NCBI GenBank assembly: GCA_036397555.1
Contig: DASWIS010000018.1
Coordinates: 1-35,147 of the forward strand
Length of the DNA stretch: 35,147 nt
DNA from: Candidatus Zixiibacteriota bacterium
GTDB lineage: Bacteria; Zixibacteria; MSB-5A5; WJJR01
Reading direction: 5' to 3'
In this document: piece by piece, positions 9,449-18,416 of the stretch
How positions within the stretch are numbered: the stretch's first letter is position 1
How the letters are laid out: each line of letters opens with the position of its first letter
Notes under the pieces: generated by a model
What the model was told of the DNA's origin: nothing
Database searches by the model: none
What the model saw: the letters and a program-made list of their open reading frames with translations, nothing else
Made by a program: the position numbers and the translations under genes

Positions 9449-11812
9449 ATGATCAAGCAGTTTCATGTGTTGTTGTGGGGGCTTGCGGCGCTGAGCGTAG
9501 GGCTGAGCGGCAGCGCCCAGGGAGTCGTGTTTCCCGGACGGCCCGTCAACAGTTCACATGGTGCGCGCATCCCGGGTGTGCTCATTGTCAATTTTGAACC
9601 CGACGTGCGGCCACAGGCAAAAAGTTCGCAATCCGGCGTGACCGGTCTCGTGTCGGTCGACATTCTGGGGAGTATCTACAACTTCAATTCGTACCGGGAG
9701 CTGTTCCCTGGTTCCGATCCGATGAAAGCGCCCCAAGGTGCGCCGGACCTGACCGGCTTTTATGTCTTTGAATTGGATCCAACACTGGATTTGGACCAAG
9801 CGGCCGCCGATCTGCTCGCCGATCCGAATGTGCGTGCGGTCGAATATGACTTCTACGCGTACATCCTGCGCGAGCCGAATGATCCGACATTCCCGCTGAT
9901 GTCGAATCTGAAGAACGGACTTGACCGCGACATCGACGCGCCGGAGGCATGGGATCGCGGCGTCGGTACGCCGACTGTGGTGTTGGCCGACACGGATACC
10001 GGGGTGCTTTACGAGCACCCCGATTTGATCGACAACATCTGGGTGAATCCCGGGGAAGATTTGGACGGGGACGGCGTCGTGTTCGATGCGGACGATATCA
10101 ACGGAATCGACGACGACGGCAACGGCTACGTGGACGATCTGATCGGCTGGGACTTTGTTTCTTCAGGGAGTGCGGTATGGCCGGGTGAAGATGGATCGGT
10201 TGCCGACCATGACCCCAAGGATTTCAACGGGCACGGCACGCACACCTCCGGCACGTTTGCCGCCGTCACGAACAATGGAATCGGTGTCAGCGGTATCGCC
10301 GGCGGTTTCGGAGGCGGTGAACCGGGATGCAAGATCATGTGTCTGCGCATGGGGTACTCGTTCGATGACGGCGGTTCGGAAAACGGCCGGACCCACATGA
10401 GCTATGTGGCGAATGCGTTTCGGTACGCCGCCGACAACGGGGCCGTGGCGATCAACTACAGTTTCGGCTCCTCCGATGGCGGCGGCATCGAGGCCGCGAC
10501 GGATTATGCGATTGCCGCCGGGCTGATCATATCGGCATCGGCCGGAAACGACGGCAACTCATCGTTTGGCTATCTGCAGTCGCGCGAGGACGTGCTGTGC
10601 GTCGCCTCGACGACGTCATCGGACACCAAGTCCGGCTTTTCCAATATCGGCGTGGAGGTCGATGTCTCGGCGCCGGGGTCGAGCATCCGCAGCACGGTTT
10701 CCAATCACTACAGCCCCAGCTACGCCGCATACAGCGGCACGTCGATGGCCGCGCCGCACGTCGTCGGCCTGGTCGGGCTGATGAAATCGCTGAACCCGCT
10801 GTTGACGCGCGAGGAGATGATCGATCGCATCATCAACACGGCGGACAACATCGACGCCCTGAATCCGACTTATGCCGGGTTGCTCGGCTCCGGACGCGTC
10901 AATGCGTTTAATGCCGTGGACAATATTGCCAGCGTCGATTTCGACGCGACGCCGCGTGTCGGGCCCGCTCCATTGGAGGTCGATTTCGCCGATCTGTCGC
11001 TGACGGCGGCGACCGCGTGGACCTGGGATTTCGGCGATGGCGACTCGGCCGCGGCCCAGCATCCGACCCATACGTTCGCTCCGGGGATGTACGACGTCAG
11101 TCTGCGCATCAGCACGGATGTCGGCGACGGGCTCAAAGTGCGGACCGACTTCGTCGCCGCGCTCGCCGAAACGCTCCGTGTCGCCGATGTCGAATCCGAC
11201 GCCGGTGTACCAGTCGCGGTGGAGGTCCGTCTGACGAACAATCTGCCGGTCAGCAAAATCCTGTTGCCGATCAACGCCACGCATGTCTCGCCGACCGCCA
11301 CGGCGCGGATGGATTCGATCCGGACGACCGGCTGCCGCACGGAGGGATTCGGGCTGCAGCAAAACGTCTTCAACAATATGCTCTTCGGACAAGTCGCGAT
11401 GCTGATGCGCGCCGACGGTGCTCCGGAGTTGCCGCCGGGCGACGGGCCGATCGCGAAAATCTGGTTTCGCATCAATGCCGGCGCCAATTCCGGCGAGCCG
11501 GTCGTGATCACGACCGATCCGGTCGGTGACGGCGTCTATGAACTGGAGCTGACGAGCGCCGGCTTCACCTACGCCGCCGAATCGTACGGAGGGTCACTGA
11601 CGCCGCCATTGCTCATCGGCGATTTCAATTTCGACGGCATCCACAATGTGTTTGACGTCGTGGCACTCATCGATGTGGTGTTTCGGTCGGGGGCTCTGCC
11701 TGACCCGGCCGCAATCGCCGATACGAACTGCGACGGGATGTACAATGTCTTCGACGTCATCCGGTTGATCGACACGGCGTACCGCGCGATTCCTCCGCCG
11801 ACGTGCCCATGA
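9449..11812 (+). CDS. Secreted subtilisin-like S8 protease with PKD and dockerin-like modules
   Basis: The 787-residue protein starts with a signal peptide ending near GSAQG, followed by an I9-like propeptide region. The S8 catalytic triad is visible: D183 (TDTGV), H262 (NGHGTHTSG) and S432 (SGTSMAAPH). A PKD domain follows (TWDFGDGDSAAAQHPTHTF), then a domain resembling the cohesin-like adhesion fold (starting near LRVADVESDAGVP), and finally a duplicated dockerin-like tail: GDFNFDGIHNVFDVV and DTNCDGMYNVFDVI. The same tail ends the disrupted gene at 19478-20602, so it is a shared sorting or binding module in this genome. The start is the ATG at 9449 with GGGAG 8 nt upstream; a GTG lies one codon before. 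It is probably an exported protease acting on extracellular protein. No FlgD-type sorting domain is present, so its surface attachment may use the dockerin-like tail. Confidence 0.93.
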   Translation: MIKQFHVLLWGLAALSVGLSGSAQGVVFPGRPVNSSHGARIPGVLIVNFEPDVRPQAKSSQSGVTGLVSVDILGSIYNFNSYRELFPGSDPMKAPQGAPDLTGFYVFELDPTLDLDQAAADLLADPNVRAVEYDFYAYILREPNDPTFPLMSNLKNGLDRDIDAPEAWDRGVGTPTVVLADTDTGVLYEHPDLIDNIWVNPGEDLDGDGVVFDADDINGIDDDGNGYVDDLIGWDFVSSGSAVWPGEDGSVADHDPKDFNGHGTHTSGTFAAVTNNGIGVSGIAGGFGGGEPGCKIMCLRMGYSFDDGGSENGRTHMSYVANAFRYAADNGAVAINYSFGSSDGGGIEAATDYAIAAGLIISASAGNDGNSSFGYLQSREDVLCVASTTSSDTKSGFSNIGVEVDVSAPGSSIRSTVSNHYSPSYAAYSGTSMAAPHVVGLVGLMKSLNPLLTREEMIDRIINTADNIDALNPTYAGLLGSGRVNAFNAVDNIASVDFDATPRVGPAPLEVDFADLSLTAATAWTWDFGDGDSAAAQHPTHTFAPGMYDVSLRISTDVGDGLKVRTDFVAALAETLRVADVESDAGVPVAVEVRLTNNLPVSKILLPINATHVSPTATARMDSIRTTGCRTEGFGLQQNVFNNMLFGQVAMLMRADGAPELPPGDGPIAKIWFRINAGANSGEPVVITTDPVGDGVYELELTSAGFTYAAESYGGSLTPPLLIGDFNFDGIHNVFDVVALIDVVFRSGALPDPAAIADTNCDGMYNVFDVIRLIDTAYRAIPPPTCP

Positions 11813-11836
11813 GGAAGCCGATCATACTCAGCGACG

Positions 11837-11864
11837 ACCGGCCGCGCCCGCGCGGCCGGTTTGC
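11837..11864 (+). terminator. GC-rich hairpin terminator after subtilase
   Basis: A 10 bp perfect stem (11837-11846 with 11851-11860) around a CCCG loop is followed by TTTGCT. The stem is very stable, but the T-tract is weak. It lies 25 nt after the subtilase stop and before the TPR gene. Confidence 0.55.
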
Positions 11865-11937
11865 TATGCATACCACTCTGCTTGCCGACGGCGGTTCGAT
11901 CCGGTAGCTTTTCGATCCAGGTCCGATCGCCATCTCC

Positions 11938-14301
11938 ATGAACACCCCCGCCCCGCAGACGTCATCGCCGGTCAACCGGGTCGTTCTCTGGTGCGTCGGC
12001 TCGTTCGCGGCGCTGCACATCGTGACCATTCGCGTTCCGAGCGTCTGGACATGGAGCGTCGATTACTTTTCGGACGTCTCGGGCATGCTGGCGGCGGCGC
12101 TTGCGGCGGTCGTCGCGTTGTCGATGGTCCCATTCGTGAGCGACGGTGTTGACCGGCTCGTCGCGGCAATCTCCCGAACCCGGCACGCAAACCCGATCGC
12201 GCTGAGCATCCTTGGCCTTTTGTTCTTTGGCCTGCGCTCGCGCGCGTTAGCGTATGGGGACGGTTACACGGTGGCCGGATACTTCGCAGACGGCGCGTTT
12301 CCCAAGCTGGCTGCCCAGTTGATCACGCACCCGCTGGACCTGGGAGTTCATTGGGCGGTGCACCGCATCATTGTCGGGCCGGCCGGCGGCACGGTGCAAA
12401 CAACGTTTGCCCTGATGAGCGCCGTGGCCGGAGTCTTCGCGGTGTGGGCTGTCGTGCGCATCAGTCGGGCGCTGGGCGGGGATCCGTCGCACCGCCGCTT
12501 GATCATTTGCGGAGCGCTCGCGAGCGGTACGACGGCGCTGTGGTTCGGCCACGTCGAGGTCTACAGTTTGGCCGCGGCCGCATCGGCGTGGGCATTGGCC
12601 TTCGCGTTTGAGTCATTTCGATTGGCCGCGCGGATGCGCTGGGCGTGGGCGGCCTGGATCATCGCGTGTGCCCTGCACATGGTGTCGTTGGTGATCGGAC
12701 CCGCGCTCTTGTATGCACAGTGGGTGCGGGGCCCGTCCGATGCATCGTCACGCAGGTTGCGTCCGTGGGCGGCATTGTCAGGCGGGCTGTTGATCTGCGG
12801 ATTGGGCGCGGCGGTGGCATCGATATTCAGCGACACTCACATTTTCGTTCGATGGTGGCCATCGGCGCAGTTCGGCTACGCGGCCTTCTCCCCGGCGCAC
12901 GTCTCGGATGTAATCAACTTGATCTTGTTTCTCTCGCCGATGGGCGTGATCGGGCTCGTCGTGTGGGTGTTCGCACGGCGATGGCCCGCACCGAGCGCCG
13001 TAGTGGGGAAGTCGGTCGATCCGGGGCGCACGGTATTGGCGGTCGCTGCGGCGGGCGGATTCTGTTTTGCCTTTTGGATCGATCCGATGCTGGGCGGATT
13101 CCGTGATTGGGATCTGATGGCGCAGCTTGGCATCCCTTTGTCGCTGTGGGGTGCGACGGTTGTGATCGGCCGGCCCCGGCGACGAATTGAGAATCGGGCG
13201 TGGGTCGCCGTTGCGGCGCTGGCGCTTCTGCATGTCGGGGGTTTCGTCGCCACCACGCGCTCCGAGGTGGGAGCGGCATTGCGCGTCGACCGGTTGGTGC
13301 GCGACGATGTCCACTATTCGAGCGACTTCCAGCGGGCGGAACGGCGCCTCTCCTGGAGCAGGATATTAGATGACCGGCTCGGCCTGTACGACCTGGCGAT
13401 CGAGCATCTCCGGTATCGGGCCGCGCTCAAGGCCGACGATCCGAACTCGTGGGCGAATCTGGGCAGCGCATACCGTCACGCGGGGCAGGACGACAGCGCA
13501 GCGGCATGCCTGCAACGCGCCATCGACATCGACTCGTCCAGGGCGGAATGGAACCGCAATCTCGGCTTGCTGTGGTTTGAATTGGGGGAGATGGCACGGG
13601 CGGAGCCGCCGCTGCGGCGAGTCTGCCGCGACGGGAATGCGCTGTACTCCGATCTGGTTCGGTACGGAGCGGTGCTGCAGAGTCTCGGGCGGTTTGACGA
13701 CGCCGACAGCGTTTATTCCCGCGCGGTCCGATCGGCCCCGGAGGAGTACAACGCATACGCCGCATGGGGCGGGCTGGCGCAACGGCGTGGCGATACGGCG
13801 CGGGCCATCGCATTATACCGGGAGTCGATTGCGCGCGGGGCGACCGTCGAGGATCCGTATCGCCTGTTGACCCACCTGTACCAGTTACAGGGACGGGCCG
13901 GGCAGGCGCTGGCGACGGCCCAATCATGGGAGCAGACATTCCCCGCTTCGGCCGCGGCGCCGTTTTTCATGGGCACGGTCTACATCGTTTCGGAACAATA
14001 TGATTCGGCCAATGCGGCGCTGCAACGCGCGCACGAGCGAATCCCGGATAATGTGCTGGCCATGTATTATCTGGCGACTACGTACCGACATCTGGGACAA
14101 CCGGAACGTTCCGGCGAGTTGGTTCGCCGTGCCGCGCAGATCGACTCGACCTTCGCCCTCCCCTACCTTGAGTTGGTCTATCTGGCCGCCGATGCGGGGG
14201 ACACCGCGGGGGCGGCCACGGCGGCGCGTGAGTATGTCCGTCGCGCACCCGATCAGGCCGGGATGGAATACCTGCAACAGTTTTTGGATTACGCCCCGTA
14301 G
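11938..14301 (+). CDS. Polytopic membrane protein with C-terminal TPR repeats
   Basis: The protein has 787 residues. The first roughly 440 are dominated by hydrophobic segments (about ten or more by eye), beginning near VVLWCVGSFAALHIV and including a conserved-looking loop GDGYTVAGYFADGAFP. This layout resembles GT-C type glycosyltransferases or related membrane proteins, but no catalytic motif is certain. From about residue 470 to the end lies a run of tetratricopeptide repeats (for example WANLGSAYRHAGQDDSAAACL, AWGGLAQRRGDTARAIALYR), predicted to stack into a protein-binding solenoid. It could be an envelope glycan or lipid transferase with a TPR partner-binding tail. The ATG at 11938 has no clear Shine-Dalgarno. 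It sits between two independently terminated plus-strand genes, so it is probably monocistronic. Confidence 0.75.
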   Translation: MNTPAPQTSSPVNRVVLWCVGSFAALHIVTIRVPSVWTWSVDYFSDVSGMLAAALAAVVALSMVPFVSDGVDRLVAAISRTRHANPIALSILGLLFFGLRSRALAYGDGYTVAGYFADGAFPKLAAQLITHPLDLGVHWAVHRIIVGPAGGTVQTTFALMSAVAGVFAVWAVVRISRALGGDPSHRRLIICGALASGTTALWFGHVEVYSLAAAASAWALAFAFESFRLAARMRWAWAAWIIACALHMVSLVIGPALLYAQWVRGPSDASSRRLRPWAALSGGLLICGLGAAVASIFSDTHIFVRWWPSAQFGYAAFSPAHVSDVINLILFLSPMGVIGLVVWVFARRWPAPSAVVGKSVDPGRTVLAVAAAGGFCFAFWIDPMLGGFRDWDLMAQLGIPLSLWGATVVIGRPRRRIENRAWVAVAALALLHVGGFVATTRSEVGAALRVDRLVRDDVHYSSDFQRAERRLSWSRILDDRLGLYDLAIEHLRYRAALKADDPNSWANLGSAYRHAGQDDSAAACLQRAIDIDSSRAEWNRNLGLLWFELGEMARAEPPLRRVCRDGNALYSDLVRYGAVLQSLGRFDDADSVYSRAVRSAPEEYNAYAAWGGLAQRRGDTARAIALYRESIARGATVEDPYRLLTHLYQLQGRAGQALATAQSWEQTFPASAAAPFFMGTVYIVSEQYDSANAALQRAHERIPDNVLAMYYLATTYRHLGQPERSGELVRRAAQIDSTFALPYLELVYLAADAGDTAGAATAAREYVRRAPDQAGMEYLQQFLDYAP

Positions 14302-14314
14302 AGCCCGCTACGGG
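14295..14314. repeat. Short inverted repeat over the TPR gene stop codon
   Basis: CCCGTAG (14295-14301, including the TAG stop) pairs with CTACGGG (14308-14314) across a 6 nt loop. There is no T-tract after it. It may be a weak terminator or mRNA 3'-end stabiliser. Confidence 0.4.
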
Positions 14315-14583
14315 AACATCAAGGCGCCAAGGGACGTAGAAGGATCGGTTGAGGGGCACAACTGAGCCGGCGCTGGGCAGAATCGCGGAATCAGGCAGAG
14401 TGATTGCTTCATAAGTATTCACAGAGCGGCTGCGGCGTGGAATCCGTCGCCGAATGCGCAAAGGGTGGATAAATAGTTGCAAATCAATGGACTTGGCCGC
14501 ATTGTTGGAGTGGCGGATGGGCCGCACGCAGTTGTTGGAGCAACCGGACGAATCGGACAACCATTCATCGGACGATAACAAAC

Positions 14584-16383
14584 ATGGGTACAGTGATGAA
14601 CGAGCGACGTTTTCGCCTGTATAGTCTCTTTCTCGCCGTGTGCGCCGCGGCCACGATTTGGGTCGTCGGGTCGGGTGAGGCGACGCCACATCGCGATGCG
14701 CTCTGGGCGCAGACCGGGAACGAAACATTCGATTCCGACCGGGGCGGATCACGGCTGGAGCGGGAGACGATCTATAAGTACACCAAGCTTCTCAACGACA
14801 TCTCCTATCGCATCCAGTCCAACTACATGGACACCATCGATACCAAGGACATGGTGTACTCGGGCATCCGGGGGATGCTGGACGTGTTGGACCCGTTCAG
14901 CGTGCTGATGGAACAGCGCCGGTACGATGAGCTGATGGAATCGACGCACGGCAAGTACGAAGGGCTGGGGATGCAGATCGATCTGCGTGAGGATACGGTC
15001 ACGATCATTGCCCCGATCGAAGGCACGCCGGCGCAACGCGTCGGATTGCAGGCGGGCGACCGGATCATCATGATCGAGGGGGAATCGACCGACGGCATGA
15101 CGACCGAAGACGCCGCCAAGCGCATGCGGGGTCCGGCGGGCACAGAGATCGTGATTACGATCAAACGCACCGGGATGCCCGAACCGCTCGATTACACGGT
15201 GGCTCGCGCGGTCATCGAACTCAAGTCGGTCCCCTACTACGGTATTATCGACGACGCCAATAGCGTCGGCTACCTGCGGCTCAACAAGTTTTCCGAGACG
15301 ACCGAAGATGAACTCGAGGCGGCATTGCGGGACCTGAATGCGCAGGGCGCCAAGTCGCTGATCTTCGATTTGCGTTTCAACGGCGGCGGACTGCTGGACC
15401 AGGCGATCAAGACCGCCGACTTGTTCCTCGAGAAAGACCAATTGGTCGTCTACACGCAGGGACGCGACCCCGAATCGAAACGCAAGTTTTTCTCCAGCGA
15501 GCCGCCGCTTTGGGATCCGAAGTCGCCGCTGGTCGTCTTAGTCGACGGCGGGACGGCATCGGCATCGGAGATCGTCTCCGGCGCGGTGCAGGATTGGGAT
15601 CGCGGGCTGATCGTCGGCAACACGACATTCGGGAAGGGTCTGGTGCAGCAGATTTTCCGGTTGCCGGAGACCGAGGATGTGGCGTTGAAGCTGACGACCG
15701 CGCGCTACTATGCGCCCTCGGGCCGGTCGATTCAGAAGCCGAGCCGCGCCACCAAACATCCGCGCGTCAATGAGGAAGGCGAAGAAATCGCCGAGGACGA
15801 TTCGCTGATCATCGCGGAGCGCAGCGAGGACGTGTATTACACGAACAACGGCCGCAAAGTGTACGGCGGCGGCGGGATCGTGCCCGACGTGCTGATCGAG
15901 CGCACGCTTTGGAAGCCGTTGGAAATCAACCTGTGGCGGCAGGGCAAGTTCTTCAGCTTCGCCGTGCACTACGGCGCGTCGCACGCGAACCTGCCATTGG
16001 ACTGGTGGGCCGATGACAGGGTGCTCGACGAATTCAGGAAGTTTCTCGATAACGCCGACTTCGACTACAAGACCGAAACACAAGTCGAACTGGAGCGCAT
16101 GGTCGAAAGCTTGCAGGACGACCCCGAACGGCTGGCCATCTACGAGGACGTCATCGAGCAGATGCGCGGATTGGTCGTCAAGGAGAAAGAGTACTCCTTC
16201 GGCGAGAGCGGCGACCTGCTCAAGCAGGAGATCACGCGCGCGATTCTCAACCAGCAGCATGGTGAGCGCGGAGTCTACGAGAGCGCGGTGTTCAGGACCG
16301 ATGAATACATCAGCCGCGCGCTGCAGATTCTCACCAAGAGCGATGAGTACGCGAAGCTCTTGACGCCGAGCGATAAGAGTTAG
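14584..16383 (+). CDS. S41 C-terminal processing peptidase (Ctp/Tsp family)
   Basis: The 599-residue protein starts with a membrane anchor or signal segment (LYSLFLAVCAAATIWVVG). A PDZ domain follows at roughly residues 120-200 (YEGLGMQIDLRED, GDRIIMIEGE). The S41 core carries S326 in GGTASASEI, K351 in TFGKGLVQQ and Q355, the Ser-Lys-Gln arrangement with the family's 25-residue Ser-Lys spacing. Residues beyond about 400 form an extension not needed for catalysis. Ctp proteases cleave periplasmic proteins at their C-termini and take part in envelope quality control. The ATG at 14584 is used here; the ATG four codons later (14596) is equally possible, and neither has a strong Shine-Dalgarno. 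A terminator follows 26 nt after the stop. Confidence 0.95.
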   Translation: MGTVMNERRFRLYSLFLAVCAAATIWVVGSGEATPHRDALWAQTGNETFDSDRGGSRLERETIYKYTKLLNDISYRIQSNYMDTIDTKDMVYSGIRGMLDVLDPFSVLMEQRRYDELMESTHGKYEGLGMQIDLREDTVTIIAPIEGTPAQRVGLQAGDRIIMIEGESTDGMTTEDAAKRMRGPAGTEIVITIKRTGMPEPLDYTVARAVIELKSVPYYGIIDDANSVGYLRLNKFSETTEDELEAALRDLNAQGAKSLIFDLRFNGGGLLDQAIKTADLFLEKDQLVVYTQGRDPESKRKFFSSEPPLWDPKSPLVVLVDGGTASASEIVSGAVQDWDRGLIVGNTTFGKGLVQQIFRLPETEDVALKLTTARYYAPSGRSIQKPSRATKHPRVNEEGEEIAEDDSLIIAERSEDVYYTNNGRKVYGGGGIVPDVLIERTLWKPLEINLWRQGKFFSFAVHYGASHANLPLDWWADDRVLDEFRKFLDNADFDYKTETQVELERMVESLQDDPERLAIYEDVIEQMRGLVVKEKEYSFGESGDLLKQEITRAILNQQHGERGVYESAVFRTDEYISRALQILTKSDEYAKLLTPSDKS

Positions 16384-16408
16384 ACGACAAGTTCAGGGAT
16401 TGGTGAGA

Positions 16409-16436
16409 AGCCCCGCCGATGCGGGGCTTTTTCTTG
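16409..16436 (+). terminator. Rho-independent terminator of the S41 gene
   Basis: AGCCCCGC (16409-16416) pairs perfectly with GCGGGGCT (16421-16428) around a CGAT loop. A TTTTTCTT tract follows directly. This is a textbook intrinsic terminator 26 nt after the S41 stop. Confidence 0.93.
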
Positions 16437-16720
16437 CGTGCCCTGAGGGGGCAACTTGAAGTGCTAAGACGACACAGAAGTGCAAGAAACCGCTTGCATA
16501 GGCCGAATAGGCCATTATCCTGAGGATAGGAGTCATTACCTGACTTGTCCAAGAGTGGGCAGAAGGCAGAGCCACCAATCAAGGTCTCCTCCTTATCCCA
16601 ACAAACCTGGGTGTGAGCATAGCTTGGTCTCGCGCCAGGACTTCCCATCGACCGGTTCGGCACGTTGTTTGTACGATACTCAAGTATTCCGAAATGACGA
16701 GAATCGGGGACTGCCGAAAT
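16437..16720. other. Intergenic region before the disrupted gene
   Basis: No gene with recognisable features is seen. The frame of the disrupted gene is open through part of this stretch, but the signal peptide places its start at 16721. The region should hold that gene's promoter, which I could not pinpoint. Confidence 0.5.
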
Positions 16721-17137
16721 ATGTCGGCGTGCGCGCACTGTCGCCGCATTTCTTGGGCAGTGGTCGGGCTGGTTCTTGGCCTTTCCATCGCAGCGTCGGA
16801 TGCAACTGATTCTCGCGTGCACGATCGTCCGATAGCTGATGGTAAGCGTTGGGTCGACGAGCCGATTGTAACGCGAGACGGATTGGTATGGACATTTCGC
16901 GCAGGACCCGATGGGTCGAGTCGCGCCGCAAATGTCGCGGGGTCAAGTTGTCCGTCGTTAATCGAAATCCTGCTTCCAGAGCAATACATGGCGCATCGAT
17001 ATGACAGTGTGCGCGGTGTAACGGAAATCTACTGCCCTGACTACAATATCGACTCCATGATCAGATTTGATGTAGACTCCCAACTCAATGTCACCATGAC
17101 GCCGCTGGGTGTCCCGCCAGGTATACCTTGGATTGTT
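16721..17137 (+). pseudogene. 5' part of secreted FG-GAP/dockerin-like protein gene, split by transposon
   Basis: This fragment encodes 139 residues. The start ATG at 16721 has GGGGA about 10 nt upstream and opens a signal peptide (RRISWAVVGLVLGLSIAAS). The reading frame continues six codons into the transposon's left inverted repeat and stops at TGA 17153-17155. Removing the transposon and one copy of the 8 bp duplication joins codons ATT GTT directly to GCC GAC at 19478. That restores one frame of 513 residues ending at 20602, so the gene was intact until a recent insertion. The fragment alone would be exported but lacks the repeats and tail. An in-frame ATG at 16694 is a weaker alternative start. 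Confidence 0.85.
17130..17137. repeat. Left 8 bp target-site duplication (GGATTGTT)
   Basis: GGATTGTT directly precedes the left inverted repeat and recurs directly after the right one at 19470-19477. Eight to nine bp duplications are typical for IS1-family transposition. Confidence 0.92.
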
Positions 17138-17156
17138 GGTAGTGGGTCAGTTTGAA
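17138..17156. repeat. Left terminal inverted repeat
   Basis: GGTAGTGGGTCAGTTTGAA is repeated without mismatch, inverted, at 19451-19469. The transposase stop codon (TGA, minus strand, 17147-17149) and the premature stop of the disrupted host frame (TGA, 17153-17155) both lie inside this repeat. Confidence 0.95.
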
Positions 17157-17998
17157 TCTTTCTGAGTTTCATTCTTCTCCAACCGCGCCACAATATCAGC
17201 AATCGACCAGACCCGATTGGTCACTTTCGCTTCCATCGCGGGAGTGACGCGCAAGGTCTGGTGAATCCGGCAGAAATTGTAGTGCATGAAATGGAGCGCT
17301 ACGGCGTGTTCGAGGTTCTCGATCTTCTTTGAGAAGGCATTGGTCAACCGCGTGAATCGACGCATCGACATGCGCATGGTCAGATTTTGGCGTTCGACCA
17401 TCGAGGTTGATACGGCCTTCTTTTCCGGCTTCCCCGACACGCGCTTGCGGCGACAGCCGATGCACTTGGGCGGGCTGTAGCGGGCTTCTCCGGCTTGCTC
17501 CTTGCCGTAGAGCTTCACCAGCATGGCGTAATCTACATCAGCCCCGAATGCGGCTTCGACGGCTTCCAGATAGACCGAATGGCCGTCTGTTGTGATCTGA
17601 ACGCGATTGGCAAGACGTGACGCCACATCCGCCATGAAGGTCTTGCCCCATTCGGCATTGCGAAGCCCGACCAGATACGACACGATCAACTTGGTGTCCG
17701 GGTCCATCGCGGTCCACGTCCATACATCCCCGAAGCCGAAGCACCCCTGTTTGTCGGCGGGCACATTCTTCTGTTTGGCGTAGCAGAAAGACCAGATTTC
17801 GTCACACTGGATGCGTTTACAGGTCAGATTACGAAGCGCCTTGTGCTGGTACTCAGAGCACACCGCGCCAACATCGGCCAGCAGTTTGACGACCGTGTTC
17901 TTGGCGACACCCGTCATTCGGCACGTTGCCCGGATGGAGTTTCCCTCGACCAAGGCCGCTATGATGGCAGTGCGCTTCTCTGGTGTTAGCTGATTCAT
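17147..17998 (-). CDS. IS1-family DDE transposase
   Basis: The 283-residue protein begins LTPEKRTAIIAALVEGNSIR, a helix-turn-helix for end binding (about residues 8-45). The catalytic core shows CDEIWSF (D66), TTDGHSVY (D138) and VERQNLTMRM (E202), the IS1-type DDE arrangement by family knowledge, and a late CRIHQTLR motif. It would cut and join the 19 bp inverted repeats. A cysteine pair (CIGC, residues 179-182) may bind metal. The coding frame is intact and single, without the programmed frameshift of classical E. coli IS1. The start ATG lies only 8 nt beyond a perfect -10 box, so the mRNA may be leaderless. The stop codon is within the left inverted repeat. Confidence 0.93.
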   Translation of the reverse strand: MNQLTPEKRTAIIAALVEGNSIRATCRMTGVAKNTVVKLLADVGAVCSEYQHKALRNLTCKRIQCDEIWSFCYAKQKNVPADKQGCFGFGDVWTWTAMDPDTKLIVSYLVGLRNAEWGKTFMADVASRLANRVQITTDGHSVYLEAVEAAFGADVDYAMLVKLYGKEQAGEARYSPPKCIGCRRKRVSGKPEKKAVSTSMVERQNLTMRMSMRRFTRLTNAFSKKIENLEHAVALHFMHYNFCRIHQTLRVTPAMEAKVTNRVWSIADIVARLEKNETQKDSN

Positions 17999-18006
17999 TC
18001 TGACCT

Positions 18007-18035
18007 ATTATACAAGAGCGGTTACGCATAGTCAA
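18007..18035 (-). promoter_or_regulatory. Strong sigma-70 promoter for the transposase
   Basis: On the minus strand TTGACT (18035-18030) and TATAAT (18012-18007) are separated by exactly 17 nt. The ATG of the transposase begins 8 nt after the -10 box, at about the expected transcription start. Confidence 0.8.
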
Positions 18036-18222
18036 GTAGAATCATATCAGTGACCGACTTTTCCCATACTGCGCGACGAAACTATCGGATGATTGGCATT
18101 TCGGCAAACGTTCAACCTATTGACCGATAGCATGTTAAATGACTTCATGCTACGCGGTGCCAATCACCTGAGAAAAAAAGGTTGCGCAAGCGCTATGTTC
18201 TCGCGATGTTCTGGATGTAACC

Positions 18223-18266
18223 GCTACGGCCCCGTGAACTCTTGTGGGAGAGGATGGGGCCGTAGC
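18223..18266 (+). ncRNA. Long hairpin in transposon non-coding region
   Basis: GCTACGGCCCC (18223-18233) pairs perfectly with GGGGCCGTAGC (18256-18266) over a 22 nt loop. It belongs to a hairpin-rich stretch between the transposase promoter and the winged-helix gene. It could be part of a leader RNA of that gene, a small RNA, or a DNA structure used in transposition. Strand is assigned by the downstream gene and is uncertain. Confidence 0.4.
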
Positions 18267-18304
18267 AGAAAGGCAGAGTGCCATGAGGAGATATTAGGCC
18301 CTCG

Positions 18305-18316
18305 TGCCGTACGGCA
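18305..18316. repeat. 12 bp perfect palindrome in the transposon
   Basis: TGCCGTACGGCA reads the same on both strands. It lies about 100 bp before the winged-helix gene and could be a binding site for a dimeric regulator, perhaps that gene's own product (inference). Confidence 0.4.
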
Positions 18317-18333
18317 TCGGTCAGCGCGTGGGC

Positions 18334-18374
18334 CATGAGGAATGGGCCGGGATTACCCGGCCCTCCCCCTCATG
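18334..18374 (+). ncRNA. Nested two-stem hairpin before the winged-helix gene
   Basis: An outer stem CATGAGG (18334-18340) with CCTCATG (18368-18374) encloses an inner 8 bp stem GGGCCGGG (18344-18351) with CCCGGCCC (18356-18363) and an ATTA loop. It ends 43 nt before the winged-helix start and 30 nt before its Shine-Dalgarno. It may be an attenuator or leader structure. No riboswitch class is recognised. Confidence 0.45.
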
Positions 18375-18416
18375 ACGTCGGGAATCTAATCATTAACTTG
18401 ACCAGGGGCAACGGCT

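Noticed and set aside
16613-16720. Coding start of the disrupted gene at 16613
   Set aside because: The frame is open but the signal peptide and the GGGGA ribosome-binding site support 16721.
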